The notes under the pieces: model-generated
Databases searched by the model: none
The model's input: the letters and a program-made list of their open reading frames with translations, nothing else
Told to the model about the DNA's origin: nothing
Translations under genes and position numbers: made by a program
Virus record (IMG/VR): IMGVR_UViG_3300049048_000052
Coordinates: 1-64,000 of that record
DNA: 64,000 bases
Source: a virus
Strand: one strand, 5' to 3'
In this document: positions 41,819 through 50,569 of the stretch, piece after piece
Layout: each line of letters opens with the position of its first letter
Numbering within the stretch: position 1 is the first letter of the stretch

Positions 41819-44800
41819 ATGTCTGCTATTGACTTCTCTCGTTTGACCGTGCCCGCTACTGCTAGCCAGGAACAGATCAGTGACCTGATCGATTGTCTGG
41901 GTGAGTTAGGTTACCAGGTGGTACCTGGACCTGACTTTAGAGTGGATGCGTCTGATGTCTTTATGCCCTTTAAGGGTGTGGAGACGGATGACGTAGCCTT
42001 GCTGGCTTACGCTCTAAGTACAGTGCTCAGCGGTCTCGGTATTGGTCTGCCTGAAACGGCAGCTGATGAATACGAGGCTGCCGCTGATGTTGATGGCCTG
42101 GTCCAGTATGTCCGGGCTATGTTCGATAACCCTAGTCAAGAGGAAACAATGGAAGAAGTCATTGAAGTTCAGGATCCAACTCCCTCCGTTAAGGTTGTTG
42201 GTTCTACTAAGGAAAACTTGCTCCCTCCAATTGTGTGGGAGAATCGCCCCATCGCTGAGATGAATGATATCATCTGTCGCTCTATGGGCACCAACTGGGA
42301 TAAACCTCTACCTTCTTGGGTACGCCTTGCTACTGCCTTTACGCATATTGGCCGTACTATTCTACCTACTGAATGGTTAGAAGGGGGCCGTATCGACCGC
42401 AGTCATAACTATGTCCGTACTGATGGCCGTTCCATTCTGAAGGCTATGTACAAGTTGGGTGTACCTCTCGTTGGTACCTCTACCAAGGTTAAGTTCTCTG
42501 AAGGTCAACCCATTGAGACTGTGGAACCCTGCCGTTTCAATGTTACCTTCACCACTCGGGATAACACCTACTTCGTTATCCCTGAGATTGAATCTGTTGT
42601 GGATGAAATGCCTCCACTCTTTGATGCAGAGCGTATGTCTCATGGCATGGTTAATTATGTCCATGAGGTAGTAAGTGCACTGGATGATGAGACCCTCCTG
42701 CAATTCTGGGCTAAGTTCATTCCTAACTCTAGTCTCAATGGTCGTGAGCTCACCTTCAGCCCTAGCGGTGTCTCTCAATACACCAATGTAATTGTTCGCT
42801 TGCCTGAGGCTGAGGACGAGCTGATTAGTGTTAGTACTGGTCGCACTCGCTATGTCAATCCTGTAATGGATGTTAGTGGTATTGTTGTATCTGGCCGCAC
42901 CATCCTGACCATGATGCTCATGAGTCTCGTAAATGAGGCCGAGTATTTGATTACTCAATCACGTGTAGATGGATACCTGAACCTGCTCTCTAATATGTGG
43001 GTACCCGCTGAGAATTATGGGGCCTTCAAGAAGAGTGGTGAGGCCATCCATAAAATCTACAACAATAGGGAGCTCCCAGTGGGCATGTATTGCACTCTGG
43101 GTATCCGTTATCCCTTCATTCACTTAGTGAATGTTAGTGCTGCCGCTAATAACGGTATCACTTCCTCTCGTCATATGGTAGAGGAATTCATCAAGAAGGG
43201 TATTGCTGCACTGCCTCACAAATATGGCACCTTTGGCAAGGCTGTCGTATTTGGTGCAGGGGTAAACGCCATGGGTATGGCGATCGCCCGTAATGAATAT
43301 GGCAACTATGTTGTCAATAACCTGGAGACTGATGAAGCATGGCAGCGCATGATCATGCGTACTGTCCTGGATGCATCTAAGCCTTCCAAGTTCTTCAACC
43401 GTCCCTGGACGTTCTTTGGTTCTGTCTTTGCTGATGGTACTGAGGACTTCCCGCTTGAGAAGTCTAAGCTCCATATGATGACCTATCATCCTGTGGATAA
43501 GGAAGGTACCGAGTTTATCAATGAGGCGGTCTATGTTCGCGGTGTGCGTCGTAAGATCTGTTATACCAATAGCCTCCTGACTCATGGCTCTGGTGTTGCT
43601 TCTGTTAACCCCAGCCGCCAAGCCATCCGTTATTCCGTTGGTAAGTCTGAGGCTGATATGATTAATGATTACAGCATCCCTCCTACATTCCGTAAGGTAT
43701 TTGAGAAGGATGCTGAGACTCGTAATGGGGCAGGTATGAACTCTGACTGGCTGCAGATTGTAGCTGAGAAGCTTCAAGAGAAGGCTGATCGTATTGTCGA
43801 TGAGGCCAAGGCCACCGGTAAGGTATTTCATGATGGGGATGTCGTAATGACTCTCTTTGCTGATCTGCCTGATTATAAGCGTGATCTGGTTGTGGTTACT
43901 GCACCTAACCAGGATATCTATCTGGAACGTGCTGAAGTAGTACGTGTGGCAACTACTAATGCTGTACGTGTGCGCTTCTTTACTCGCTTTGAGGGTGAGG
44001 ATTATATCCTTAAGCTGCGGGGTCCCGGTGTTAAGTTCACTACTCAGTTGGATGATATCACTTTCCTGAGTGGTTTCAGTGATTGGGATCTGTTCCTCAA
44101 CATGGAGTGCACTAAGGGCGAACTCGCTCAACTGTACATGTATGCTGAGGCCGTCGGTGAATGTATCTACTATCCTGATACCGGTTTATTGGAGCATGTT
44201 GCTACTGGTAAGGTAGAAGATTTGAAGGATGTTGGCGCTCCTTTCTACAAGTGGGTTGCAGACAATACCGCTAAGGAGGTTATTGAGCGTAAGGTATCCA
44301 AGGAGTACTTGGAATACATTGCCGAATGCCATCCTGGTCTGGTTGCCTTTACTGAGGACGATGTTACCAATAAGTCTGATATTGTTGTCAAGGCTGATCT
44401 GGGTCATGACTATCTTGTCCATGAGACCATCCAATGTCTTGTGGGTGATATGCTCTTCATGGTGGAGATCTCCACTCCTCGTGAGAATACTAGCCCTGCT
44501 GGTCTTACTCTGGAGCAGCTTGCCCTACTCGAGGGTGTCTATGCTGACTTGGCACTGGCATTCATTCACCTGTCTAAGGAGTTCCACTCCGGTATCCAAG
44601 GTATGGCTAAGCTGATCTTGGGTAAGTTGCCCTCTCAGGATCAAGTACCCTACCTTAACCTCATTGAGGCTGGGGATGTAGTAAACCGCGTCTCCCGGAC
44701 CGATAAGGGTATCCTCATGGGACGTCGCCTGATGCAGGCGCTTAAGAAGGAGTTTCCTAAGGGCTTTGTGCTCTTCAGCACTGACAGCTTTGGAGTCTAC

Positions 44801-46660
44801 TATGACTTTGATTCCATGTCCCGCTTTATGGCATTCTCTGGTGAGAGTGGTGCCTCTGGGGCTGCTGCTGATATCTCTCAGCTCTTTCATCAACTGGGTA
44901 TGCCTGCTGATAAGCGTTCTGCTCGTTACTGGCCTGCATCTATCCATGCACTTAACGTCAGTGCTCAGAATCTGATCACCGCTTGGGTTACCCAGATGGG
45001 TGGTGAGGAAGGTAAGGGCAGCAAGGTGCTCTCCCGTTTAGGCCGTACTGCTAAGATTGGCAGCAACCTGAAAGTTAAGACTGTCCATGTTATGGGGGGT
45101 GTTAGCGAAGGTAAGTTCATCACTCGTCCTGCTTATATGCAGGGACTTCCTGTGATGGGCTTGAATCCTAATTGTGCCAGTGTTAAGCGTCTGGGTATTA
45201 AGGCGGGTGATGTAGTCATGGCGGGTCGTACTCCTATGGGCTTCCCTGTCTTCTGCTATGCAGACGTACATCCTTGCTATGCTATTGCACATGGTTACCT
45301 CTTGGCTAACGTCTGGGCCTGGTGTAACGAGGGTGACGGTGATGGTGATCCTATGGCTATCTTCAATGTGACTGGTATCATTACTGAGGATAATCAGTGG
45401 CGTTACAATCGTAAGATTGAGCTGCGTGAGCTGAGCATCAAGGCGGCTGAGTCTGGTGACTTTACCAAGGCTAAGTCTTTAAGCACTCAAGCTGAATCTA
45501 TCAAGGCTCTGCCTCTGCCTACCTATGAGAAGATGGCTGCCCTGAATAAGGGTTATCTCTCTCTCGGTGGTTATGCTGCTATCTATGGTAGCCCTCGTAA
45601 GCATCCCTTTGCTGAGTTCTGTTCTCCTGCTGATAAGTGGTCTAAGAAGCTGCTTAATCTGGATGTGGATAAGATGATGCCTGGGCATTATCCTGCTGAC
45701 GAGAAGGCAATGAAGAAGGCTACTCGTAAGTCTCTGATCACTGATATCCCTGTGATGGACTATCTCAATGCCAATGATGCAGTAGCTAATCACTATCGTA
45801 TCAATGTTGGTATTGGCTACGGGGTTGCCTCTGCTCTGGCATTCCTGTTGGCGGATCGTCGTCGTAAGGCTATCATTGAAGCCAGTAAGAAGGCTATTGC
45901 TGAGGGCCATGATGTAGAGATCTACAATGGCGGTATGCAGCTGTATATTAATAGCGATGAGGCTGATAACTTCATCCGTCTTCAACTGGCTAAGAATGAG
46001 GAGCTGGTTAACCTTACCCGTGGTACGGTATTGGCCTGGCGTATGCTGTATGAAGGCTATGGTCTGGCTGGTGTCTCTGATGAGGCAACCATGGCATTCC
46101 GTATCCTCGATGTAGCGGCTCGTTCTAATGACCGGCGTATTGCTGTAGTTACTGTGGATGGTCAACCGCGCGTTGAGTATCCTAACTTCAAGCCTGAAGC
46201 AGGTACTGTGGCTACTCAGCCTGTGCTGAAGAATGGGGCTGCCTATCTAACTAGCTTCATCTTTGAGAAGTCTCCTGAGCTCCGTCATTCTATGCTCGGT
46301 GGGGTGAATGAGCTTATTCGTGCTCGCTCTCTGACGGTAGCCATCCGCGACATGGAACGTGGTCGTGAGCCTCGTACTATGCGCCATACCACCTTTTCTG
46401 ATGTGGTAATTGCAGGTGCGTCACGTCGTCTGGGTCAGGGTCAGTTTGGTGTGCAAGAGCAGACCGACTTCTCTGATGAGGGGGACAATGAAGCACACTC
46501 CATGTTTGAGCTGTTGGAAGGTATCCGTTGTGCTAATGGTGGTGCTTATCCCGTTCATAGCAACGTGGTTAAGTACTATCTGAGTATTGGTGCCTCCATC
46601 ATGTACAGCATGGAGATGCACGCTAAGACCAAGCGTGCTGAGATGAATCAGGGCTACTAA
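41819..46660 (+). CDS. Candidate second single-chain RNA polymerase (DxDGD class)
   Basis: The product has 1613 residues. Residues 1173-1177 are DGDGD in CNEGDGDGDPMAIF, aligning with the NADFDGDQMAVH active-site loop of beta-prime, where the three Asp hold catalytic Mg. Upstream, GIKAGDVVMAGRTPMGFPVF supplies the first strands of a double-psi beta-barrel and the R-x-P motif, followed by LLANVWAWCN as in the polymerase family. Phe at the second Asp-loop position is Gly here. A basic C-terminal region follows. It is the largest gene of the plus-strand block, with strong GC-biased codons. Single-chain relatives include YonO and crAss gp66. I did not find the K/R motif of a first barrel by eye. 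Confidence 0.75.
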   Translation: MSAIDFSRLTVPATASQEQISDLIDCLGELGYQVVPGPDFRVDASDVFMPFKGVETDDVALLAYALSTVLSGLGIGLPETAADEYEAAADVDGLVQYVRAMFDNPSQEETMEEVIEVQDPTPSVKVVGSTKENLLPPIVWENRPIAEMNDIICRSMGTNWDKPLPSWVRLATAFTHIGRTILPTEWLEGGRIDRSHNYVRTDGRSILKAMYKLGVPLVGTSTKVKFSEGQPIETVEPCRFNVTFTTRDNTYFVIPEIESVVDEMPPLFDAERMSHGMVNYVHEVVSALDDETLLQFWAKFIPNSSLNGRELTFSPSGVSQYTNVIVRLPEAEDELISVSTGRTRYVNPVMDVSGIVVSGRTILTMMLMSLVNEAEYLITQSRVDGYLNLLSNMWVPAENYGAFKKSGEAIHKIYNNRELPVGMYCTLGIRYPFIHLVNVSAAANNGITSSRHMVEEFIKKGIAALPHKYGTFGKAVVFGAGVNAMGMAIARNEYGNYVVNNLETDEAWQRMIMRTVLDASKPSKFFNRPWTFFGSVFADGTEDFPLEKSKLHMMTYHPVDKEGTEFINEAVYVRGVRRKICYTNSLLTHGSGVASVNPSRQAIRYSVGKSEADMINDYSIPPTFRKVFEKDAETRNGAGMNSDWLQIVAEKLQEKADRIVDEAKATGKVFHDGDVVMTLFADLPDYKRDLVVVTAPNQDIYLERAEVVRVATTNAVRVRFFTRFEGEDYILKLRGPGVKFTTQLDDITFLSGFSDWDLFLNMECTKGELAQLYMYAEAVGECIYYPDTGLLEHVATGKVEDLKDVGAPFYKWVADNTAKEVIERKVSKEYLEYIAECHPGLVAFTEDDVTNKSDIVVKADLGHDYLVHETIQCLVGDMLFMVEISTPRENTSPAGLTLEQLALLEGVYADLALAFIHLSKEFHSGIQGMAKLILGKLPSQDQVPYLNLIEAGDVVNRVSRTDKGILMGRRLMQALKKEFPKGFVLFSTDSFGVYYDFDSMSRFMAFSGESGASGAAADISQLFHQLGMPADKRSARYWPASIHALNVSAQNLITAWVTQMGGEEGKGSKVLSRLGRTAKIGSNLKVKTVHVMGGVSEGKFITRPAYMQGLPVMGLNPNCASVKRLGIKAGDVVMAGRTPMGFPVFCYADVHPCYAIAHGYLLANVWAWCNEGDGDGDPMAIFNVTGIITEDNQWRYNRKIELRELSIKAAESGDFTKAKSLSTQAESIKALPLPTYEKMAALNKGYLSLGGYAAIYGSPRKHPFAEFCSPADKWSKKLLNLDVDKMMPGHYPADEKAMKKATRKSLITDIPVMDYLNANDAVANHYRINVGIGYGVASALAFLLADRRRKAIIEASKKAIAEGHDVEIYNGGMQLYINSDEADNFIRLQLAKNEELVNLTRGTVLAWRMLYEGYGLAGVSDEATMAFRILDVAARSNDRRIAVVTVDGQPRVEYPNFKPEAGTVATQPVLKNGAAYLTSFIFEKSPELRHSMLGGVNELIRARSLTVAIRDMERGREPRTMRHTTFSDVVIAGASRRLGQGQFGVQEQTDFSDEGDNEAHSMFELLEGIRCANGGAYPVHSNVVKYYLSIGASIMYSMEMHAKTKRAEMNQGY

Positions 46661-46667
46661 TCTGATC

Positions 46668-46698
46668 TAGTAAGGGGGCCTACGGGCCCTTTTACTAG
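46668..46698 (+). terminator. Hairpin terminator after the 1613-residue gene
   Basis: CTAGTAA and GGGCC arms pair with GGCCC and TTACTAG. Confidence 0.85.
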
Positions 46699-46709
46699 TG
46701 TTTGATAGG

Positions 46710-46875
46710 GCAGCGAAAGCCATATAACATGAAGGAGCGGTAATCCTCTAGTGAGTGTCGGTTAAAGGTTATAGAACCGAAGGAGCGGTCCCGTAAGGGA
46801 TGCAGCGAAAGGTGACTAGGCTGAAGGAGCGGCTTACTATGATTATGCAGCGAAAGTGTTATAGGTGAAGGAGCG
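46710..46875 (+). repeat. Tandem repeat of about 45 nt, GCAGCGAAAG ... GAAGGAGCG
   Basis: GAAGGAGCG occurs at 46731, 46779, 46823 and 46867, a 44-48-nt period. GCAGCGAAAG occurs 20-21 nt before it at 46710, 46802 and 46847, with a degenerate copy near 46757. The sequence between the two boxes is not conserved but keeps its length (10-11 nt). One inter-unit segment forms TCCC-GTAA-GGGA with a GNRA loop. No coding frame runs through. It could be an iteron-type origin, a protein-binding array or a repeated RNA module. Confidence 0.85.
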
Positions 46876-46955
46876 CCTATTATTCATTACTCCCTATCTT
46901 TTTGGCCAGCCGGTTTGATATGGTGTTATGGATTATCTTGTACTATCTACTTTCA

Positions 46956-47000
46956 CCTACTTAGATGACTATCTAGGTCTATCCACTTTGACTAAGTAGG
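46956..47000 (+). promoter_or_regulatory. Large stem in the leader of the 94-residue gene
   Basis: CCTACTTAG (46956-46964) pairs perfectly with CTAAGTAGG (46992-47000). It sits 14 nt upstream of the ATG and, with the repeat array before it, makes the whole 46.70-47.01 kb gap structured. Confidence 0.65.
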
Positions 47001-47014
47001 ATTGTAGGGGGTTT

Positions 47015-47299
47015 ATGCCTGAAGATAACTCACTTCTTAACCAGTGTGGCGTAGAATGGCGTTCATTCGTTATTGGATGCTATGCTAGCGATTCCTATGT
47101 TCTTGATATCTGTCTCTATCCTATAGGGGACATTATGATGATCCAGATTGATTATGACTTAGGTCTTATCTGGATAGTAATGGAGTCACCAACCACTTTT
47201 GTGTGGAAGGAGGTGGTGTATCAGGAGGATATAAGAGGGACATCCCCTTTGGTAGCCTATGAGCACTATCTAGAGTACAGATCTACTCTCACTAGATAA
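47015..47299 (+). CDS. Small acidic protein of unknown function
   Basis: The 94-residue product has alternating hydrophobic strands and an acidic character (EDNSLLNQCGVEWRSF...). The ribosome site is GGGGG six bases before the ATG. No family. It follows the structured gap and has no terminator of its own before the next gene. Confidence 0.55.
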   Translation: MPEDNSLLNQCGVEWRSFVIGCYASDSYVLDICLYPIGDIMMIQIDYDLGLIWIVMESPTTFVWKEVVYQEDIRGTSPLVAYEHYLEYRSTLTR

Positions 47300-47429
47300 G
47301 TGAATCTCACACCTGGTTATCTGTTTATAGATGCCAGACTGGGAGATTCAGCTATCTCCTCAGCGTGGGTGGGGTCCAAACCCCTCACCTGTTCATGTTC
47401 CGATAACATTGTTTAGGACATTAATTACC

Positions 47430-48272
47430 ATGACTCAAGCACAAGAAAAGGCACCTACCTCTGCTAATGCGGCCCAAGAGGTCATTGGCATGTACGAAAA
47501 GATGATCGGTGAGATTAAGGATAAGCCTGAGGTGAAAGATCGGGGCATTATCATCTTAGAGCGCAACGTGTCGTCTCAAAGTCGCCTCTCCAACAGTGGC
47601 TCCGCTGCTCAGCGGAGCTTCATTTATCAGGCGGGTATGAACCGTCCTGGGGTAACCCCTGAAGATCAACGTCCCCAGATTATTGGGACGTGTATGGGCA
47701 ACAGCAAGTTGTATTTGTCCACTATGGATAAAGATTTCAACTTGGGCGATGACGTCGTTGAAGTAGATGAACTGCGGCCCCTATCTGTTTCTGTGGACCT
47801 GGCCCCTGAGCAGGCCGATAAGCTCAACGAGTATGTCGAAGAGCATAAAGGTGCTCGGGCCCTGCGCATCATCATGCACGTGAGCATGTATGCACGGATG
47901 GTAAGACTAACGCGGCAGCAACTGAGCATGTTCCTGTCTCAGTATGCACCCGATAGTGAGGCCTTCAAGAAGGCCAAGGGTGAGTTGGAAAACTTGGTGG
48001 TAAGTATCCCTGATGCTTATATTATCGACATCGAGCCAGCGCGGGGTTTCTCAGATACCTCCTTTGCTGGAGTCAGCAAAGCGGATATGCTGAAGCAAGC
48101 CCGTTCCTCTTGGGCAACTGGTCTGAATGCCTCTCGTGAGCGGACTAAGATCTTCGCCCAACAACAGAACGAAATGGCGCTGGCTCAGGGTAGCGATACC
48201 GACCAGGACAACCTGGGCACTGATGGTACCCCTGCTGTGCAGTCAGTTGAAGATGTTGCTAACATGATGTAA
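47430..48272 (+). CDS. Abundantly expressed protein ending in Met-Met
   Basis: The 280-residue product starts at ATG 47430 (AGGA upstream). An in-frame ATG at 47331 has no ribosome site, so it is not preferred. The codons are strongly GC/CGT biased. The C-terminal 30 residues are acidic and flexible and end SVEDVANMM, the same tail type as the paralogues at 40247 and 41042. Main-body folds are not recognised. Confidence 0.62.
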   Translation: MTQAQEKAPTSANAAQEVIGMYEKMIGEIKDKPEVKDRGIIILERNVSSQSRLSNSGSAAQRSFIYQAGMNRPGVTPEDQRPQIIGTCMGNSKLYLSTMDKDFNLGDDVVEVDELRPLSVSVDLAPEQADKLNEYVEEHKGARALRIIMHVSMYARMVRLTRQQLSMFLSQYAPDSEAFKKAKGELENLVVSIPDAYIIDIEPARGFSDTSFAGVSKADMLKQARSSWATGLNASRERTKIFAQQQNEMALAQGSDTDQDNLGTDGTPAVQSVEDVANMM

Positions 48273-48286
48273 TGGTCTGTTAGCTT

Positions 48287-48312
48287 TGAGGGCTCCTTTG
48301 GGGGCCCTCCCT
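48287..48312 (+). terminator. Hairpin terminator
   Basis: GAGGGC-tcctttggg-GGCCCTC. Confidence 0.7.
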
Positions 48313-48351
48313 CTCTTCATATTGATTGTATTAACAAGCAGGATCGCTATC

Positions 48352-48807
48352 ATGTCTAATGGTTGGGGTAAATTGTTGAGTCTATCCACTGAACTGAAGG
48401 CTATAGAGCTAGACAGGAGGATAGTACTGTTCGGGGCCTACTTTGTTGCCATCCTTAAGGATGGAGGTAGAACAAAGGAGGAGGCTATGGAAGTTCTGGC
48501 TAAGTTCATGGTTGTAGCCAGAAGGGACGGTTTTATCAAGACAGTTCATAGATCTGTCGCCTATGAGATGGGCATCCTATATTTAACTTTAGATCACCCT
48601 CTATGGGAGGATCCTATTTGTAAAAAGGCTATGCGGATGTGCGCCCTGTTCATGTTGGACGGGAAGACAGCTATCCAACTACCTGAACTAGTATTGGTTC
48701 GGGCTCAGACTATAGCCAAGCAGAAGTATATGACCCGACTATGGGCACTCCTGCCGATTGTTGAACATCCCGTCTCATCTGAGAATGTTTTGACTGTGGA
48801 TGAATAG
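48352..48807 (+). CDS. Helical protein of unknown function
   Basis: The 151-residue product begins at ATG 48352 (AGGA 8 nt upstream), rather than at an in-frame upstream codon inside the terminator. Mainly helical, with paired amphipathic helices, it shows similarity of layout to the protein from 48921. No family. Confidence 0.55.
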   Translation: MSNGWGKLLSLSTELKAIELDRRIVLFGAYFVAILKDGGRTKEEAMEVLAKFMVVARRDGFIKTVHRSVAYEMGILYLTLDHPLWEDPICKKAMRMCALFMLDGKTAIQLPELVLVRAQTIAKQKYMTRLWALLPIVEHPVSSENVLTVDE

Positions 48808-48819
48808 ATTTGAATCTCC

Positions 48820-48853
48820 AGGGCTCAGCGGACATTAGATCTGTGGGAGCCCT
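48820..48853 (+). terminator. Hairpin terminator
   Basis: AGGGCTC pairs with GAGCCCT, followed by TTCATATTT. Confidence 0.7.
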
Positions 48854-48866
48854 TTCATATTTGTAT

Positions 48867-48898
48867 AATAGCCCTGTCTCTGTTAAGGCAGGGCTATT
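48867..48898 (+). terminator. Second hairpin terminator in the same gap
   Basis: AATAGCCCTG pairs with CAGGGCTATT, followed by CATTTCATT. Two terminators in series suggest careful insulation of the next gene. Confidence 0.75.
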
Positions 48899-48920
48899 CA
48901 TTTCATTATATTTGATCGTT

Positions 48921-49262
48921 ATGTTAAATCTGATTGATAAACTCCAAGAGATTGATACCACCCAGGATAGGATGGATATCTTAAGGAGAGGTGCATTCTG
49001 GGTCCATTGGGCCAATAGTCTTAGTCTTGGTGAAACCGAGATAGTCACTATGATCATCGAGGGAGCGCAGGAAGAGGGTGTGGATATCCACAGGTACCTT
49101 ATTGAACATCCTGAACTCATTGATGAACAGAGGGACTCCTTCCTTATTAATGGAACACCAGGGATGGTGCCCATGCATGAGGTAGAGAAGATTGCTATAG
49201 AACACTTCGTAGTGAAGAGTCTATACAGAAGGTATCTTGATTACTTATATAGTAAAAGTTAG
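48921..49262 (+). CDS. Helical protein of unknown function
   Basis: The 113-residue product starts at MLNLIDKLQEID. An upstream in-frame ATG (48810) lies before two terminators, so the later start is preferred although its ribosome site is poor. It is mostly helical and acidic. It resembles in layout the gene at 48352 and may be a diverged duplicate. Confidence 0.5.
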   Translation: MLNLIDKLQEIDTTQDRMDILRRGAFWVHWANSLSLGETEIVTMIIEGAQEEGVDIHRYLIEHPELIDEQRDSFLINGTPGMVPMHEVEKIAIEHFVVKSLYRRYLDYLYSKS

Positions 49263-49266
49263 AGAT

Positions 49267-49291
49267 AATGGGGACCCTATGGTCCCCTATT
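49267..49291 (+). terminator. Hairpin terminator
   Basis: AATGGGGACC-ctat-GGTCCCCTATT after the 113-residue gene. Confidence 0.8.
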
Positions 49292-49317
49292 CCATCTTCG
49301 TTAACCTAGGAGGGTTT

Positions 49318-50211
49318 ATGCCAAGATCCAAGAGCAGTGTTCAAAAAGCTAGCAGATCTAAAGTTGCCACAGAGAAGCACAATATTCTCTTTGGTAAGCC
49401 GCATAAGTATAAGCCGATATTCGTGGGTTTGGAGCGTAGGCTTATCAATGGCGTGGAATGTATGGTGGGATATCATGAGTCTGCTACTGGTAGACTTGTG
49501 TTGAACTACTGGGCAGTACATGCGGATCGAGGTATGAGGATGGAGCCTGGTTGGATTCCCTTACCTAATAAGGATGCCCGATGGTCTGACTTGAAGTATG
49601 AAGGGCGTACAAGGGTGCTACTGCAGATTGAACAATGGAAGACTGAGGGTGTGATAGAACCAGAAGAATGGTCTGATGGTCAATCTACAGTAGTCAGACG
49701 TGAGAAGGATGCCAGCGATAGAATTACCATCTGGGATCCCGCTGTTATGGTAGCTCTAGATAGTAGAGATCTATTGAATGAGTTCATCAAAAGCTGCAGC
49801 ATGTGTACCCTGGTAGAGGGAGCATATCTTATCTTTGCCGATTGGATGACTCAGAAGCAATTGAAAGAGTTTGATCTTAGAAGGATGTCCTGGCTGAAGG
49901 ATAACATGGACGGGATCAAAGAGGGCGTCTTTAGGTTTGCAGAGCAGTGTGCCTCTTATGTGGCAGAGGAAGGATATGGGGATAAGATCGTAGCCTCAGT
50001 AAGGGATACCTTTGCTGAGTACTTCCTTAGTCAACTGGAGACTTATCACTTACCTTATATTGAACCAAGTCTTGAAGAAGAAGGGTTCAATCAGGATGTG
50101 AAGAGTATCCTGCAAACTAAAGGACTGGATTACTTTGCTAGGTACTATCCAACCACTCTACACTTAGGCCCAGATATGACTCATATAGATTGTTCATCTA
50201 TGTACAAGTAG
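49318..50211 (+). CDS. Protein of unknown function
   Basis: The 297-residue product starts at MPRSKSSVQKASRSK after AACCTAGGAGGGTTT. An in-frame ATG at 49237 precedes the ribosome site and terminator. The N terminus is basic, followed by an alpha/beta middle and a helical C terminus. The basic start and position next to the tRNA cluster suggest RNA or DNA contact. No family is recognised. Confidence 0.58.
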   Translation: MPRSKSSVQKASRSKVATEKHNILFGKPHKYKPIFVGLERRLINGVECMVGYHESATGRLVLNYWAVHADRGMRMEPGWIPLPNKDARWSDLKYEGRTRVLLQIEQWKTEGVIEPEEWSDGQSTVVRREKDASDRITIWDPAVMVALDSRDLLNEFIKSCSMCTLVEGAYLIFADWMTQKQLKEFDLRRMSWLKDNMDGIKEGVFRFAEQCASYVAEEGYGDKIVASVRDTFAEYFLSQLETYHLPYIEPSLEEEGFNQDVKSILQTKGLDYFARYYPTTLHLGPDMTHIDCSSMYK

Positions 50212-50259
50212 TATCTCCCAACCGTCCCTTCTATTAATGGAGGGCGGCCTGAGGGATAC
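50211..50259 (+). ncRNA. Structured element A (GTATC...GATAC), first copy
   Basis: GTATC closes with GATAC. Inside, CCG-T-CCCT pairs with AGGGCGG with one bulged T. The flanks AAC and CCTGAGG match the copy at 50812. It begins on the stop codon of the 297-residue gene. Confidence 0.65.
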
Positions 50260-50462
50260 AAGGGGAATGAATACTCTACGGAGGAAGTACCCTATATCCA
50301 CTGCTGGTAGACCAGGTATAGTCTACAAGGGATAAGGTGCGTATGGCACTAGCTATTATGTATAGCACTCTACGGAGGGTGCCGTAGGTAAGGTCCTGAT
50401 TCCCGCCAACTAACCATTGATACCTATGCTAGGTGGTTAGGGTAATGAGCATAGGAAAGGTA
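50260..50462 (+). ncRNA. Structured noncoding RNA candidate with UNCG loops and pseudoknot
   Basis: About 200 nt without a gene. Two copies of CTCTACGGAG form 3-bp stems capped by UACG tetraloops. Other stems are GTAGAC/GTCTAC, GCTATtatgtATAGC inside GGCAC/GTGCC, and CTAACCA/TGGTTAG. The loop of the last contains CCTATGC, which pairs with GCATAGG downstream, making an H-type pseudoknot. It ends where the tRNA-like gene begins. Confidence 0.6.
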
Positions 50463-50547
50463 GCAACCACGGTCCAAACGGTAGGGACACTTAGGGAGGT
50501 ACTATGTACTGACTCTAGGAGATCTGGGTTCGATTCCCAGTGGTTGC
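50463..50547 (+). tRNA. tRNA-like gene with expanded anticodon arm, identity unassigned
   Basis: The acceptor stem GCAACCA/TGGTTGC and T arm CTGGG-TTCGATT-CCCAG are canonical. The D arm GTCC/GGAC is present. The anticodon stem best pairs CTTAG with CTAGG, leaving a 20-nt loop that contains its own GTAC-TAT-GTAC hairpin, so no anticodon can be named. Total length is 85 nt. It may be a decayed, intron-bearing or unusual tRNA. Confidence 0.6.
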
Positions 50548-50569
50548 ATTATTAAACCTAGGAGGGTTT

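Noticed and set aside
42377-46621. Many long minus-strand frames inside the 1613-residue gene
   Set aside because: They are shadows of a strongly codon-biased plus-strand gene, with no ribosome sites.
46710-46875. Possible CRISPR array
   Set aside because: The repeat is split into two boxes with variable inner sequence and spacers of about 14 nt. There are no cas genes and no CRISPR-type repeat.
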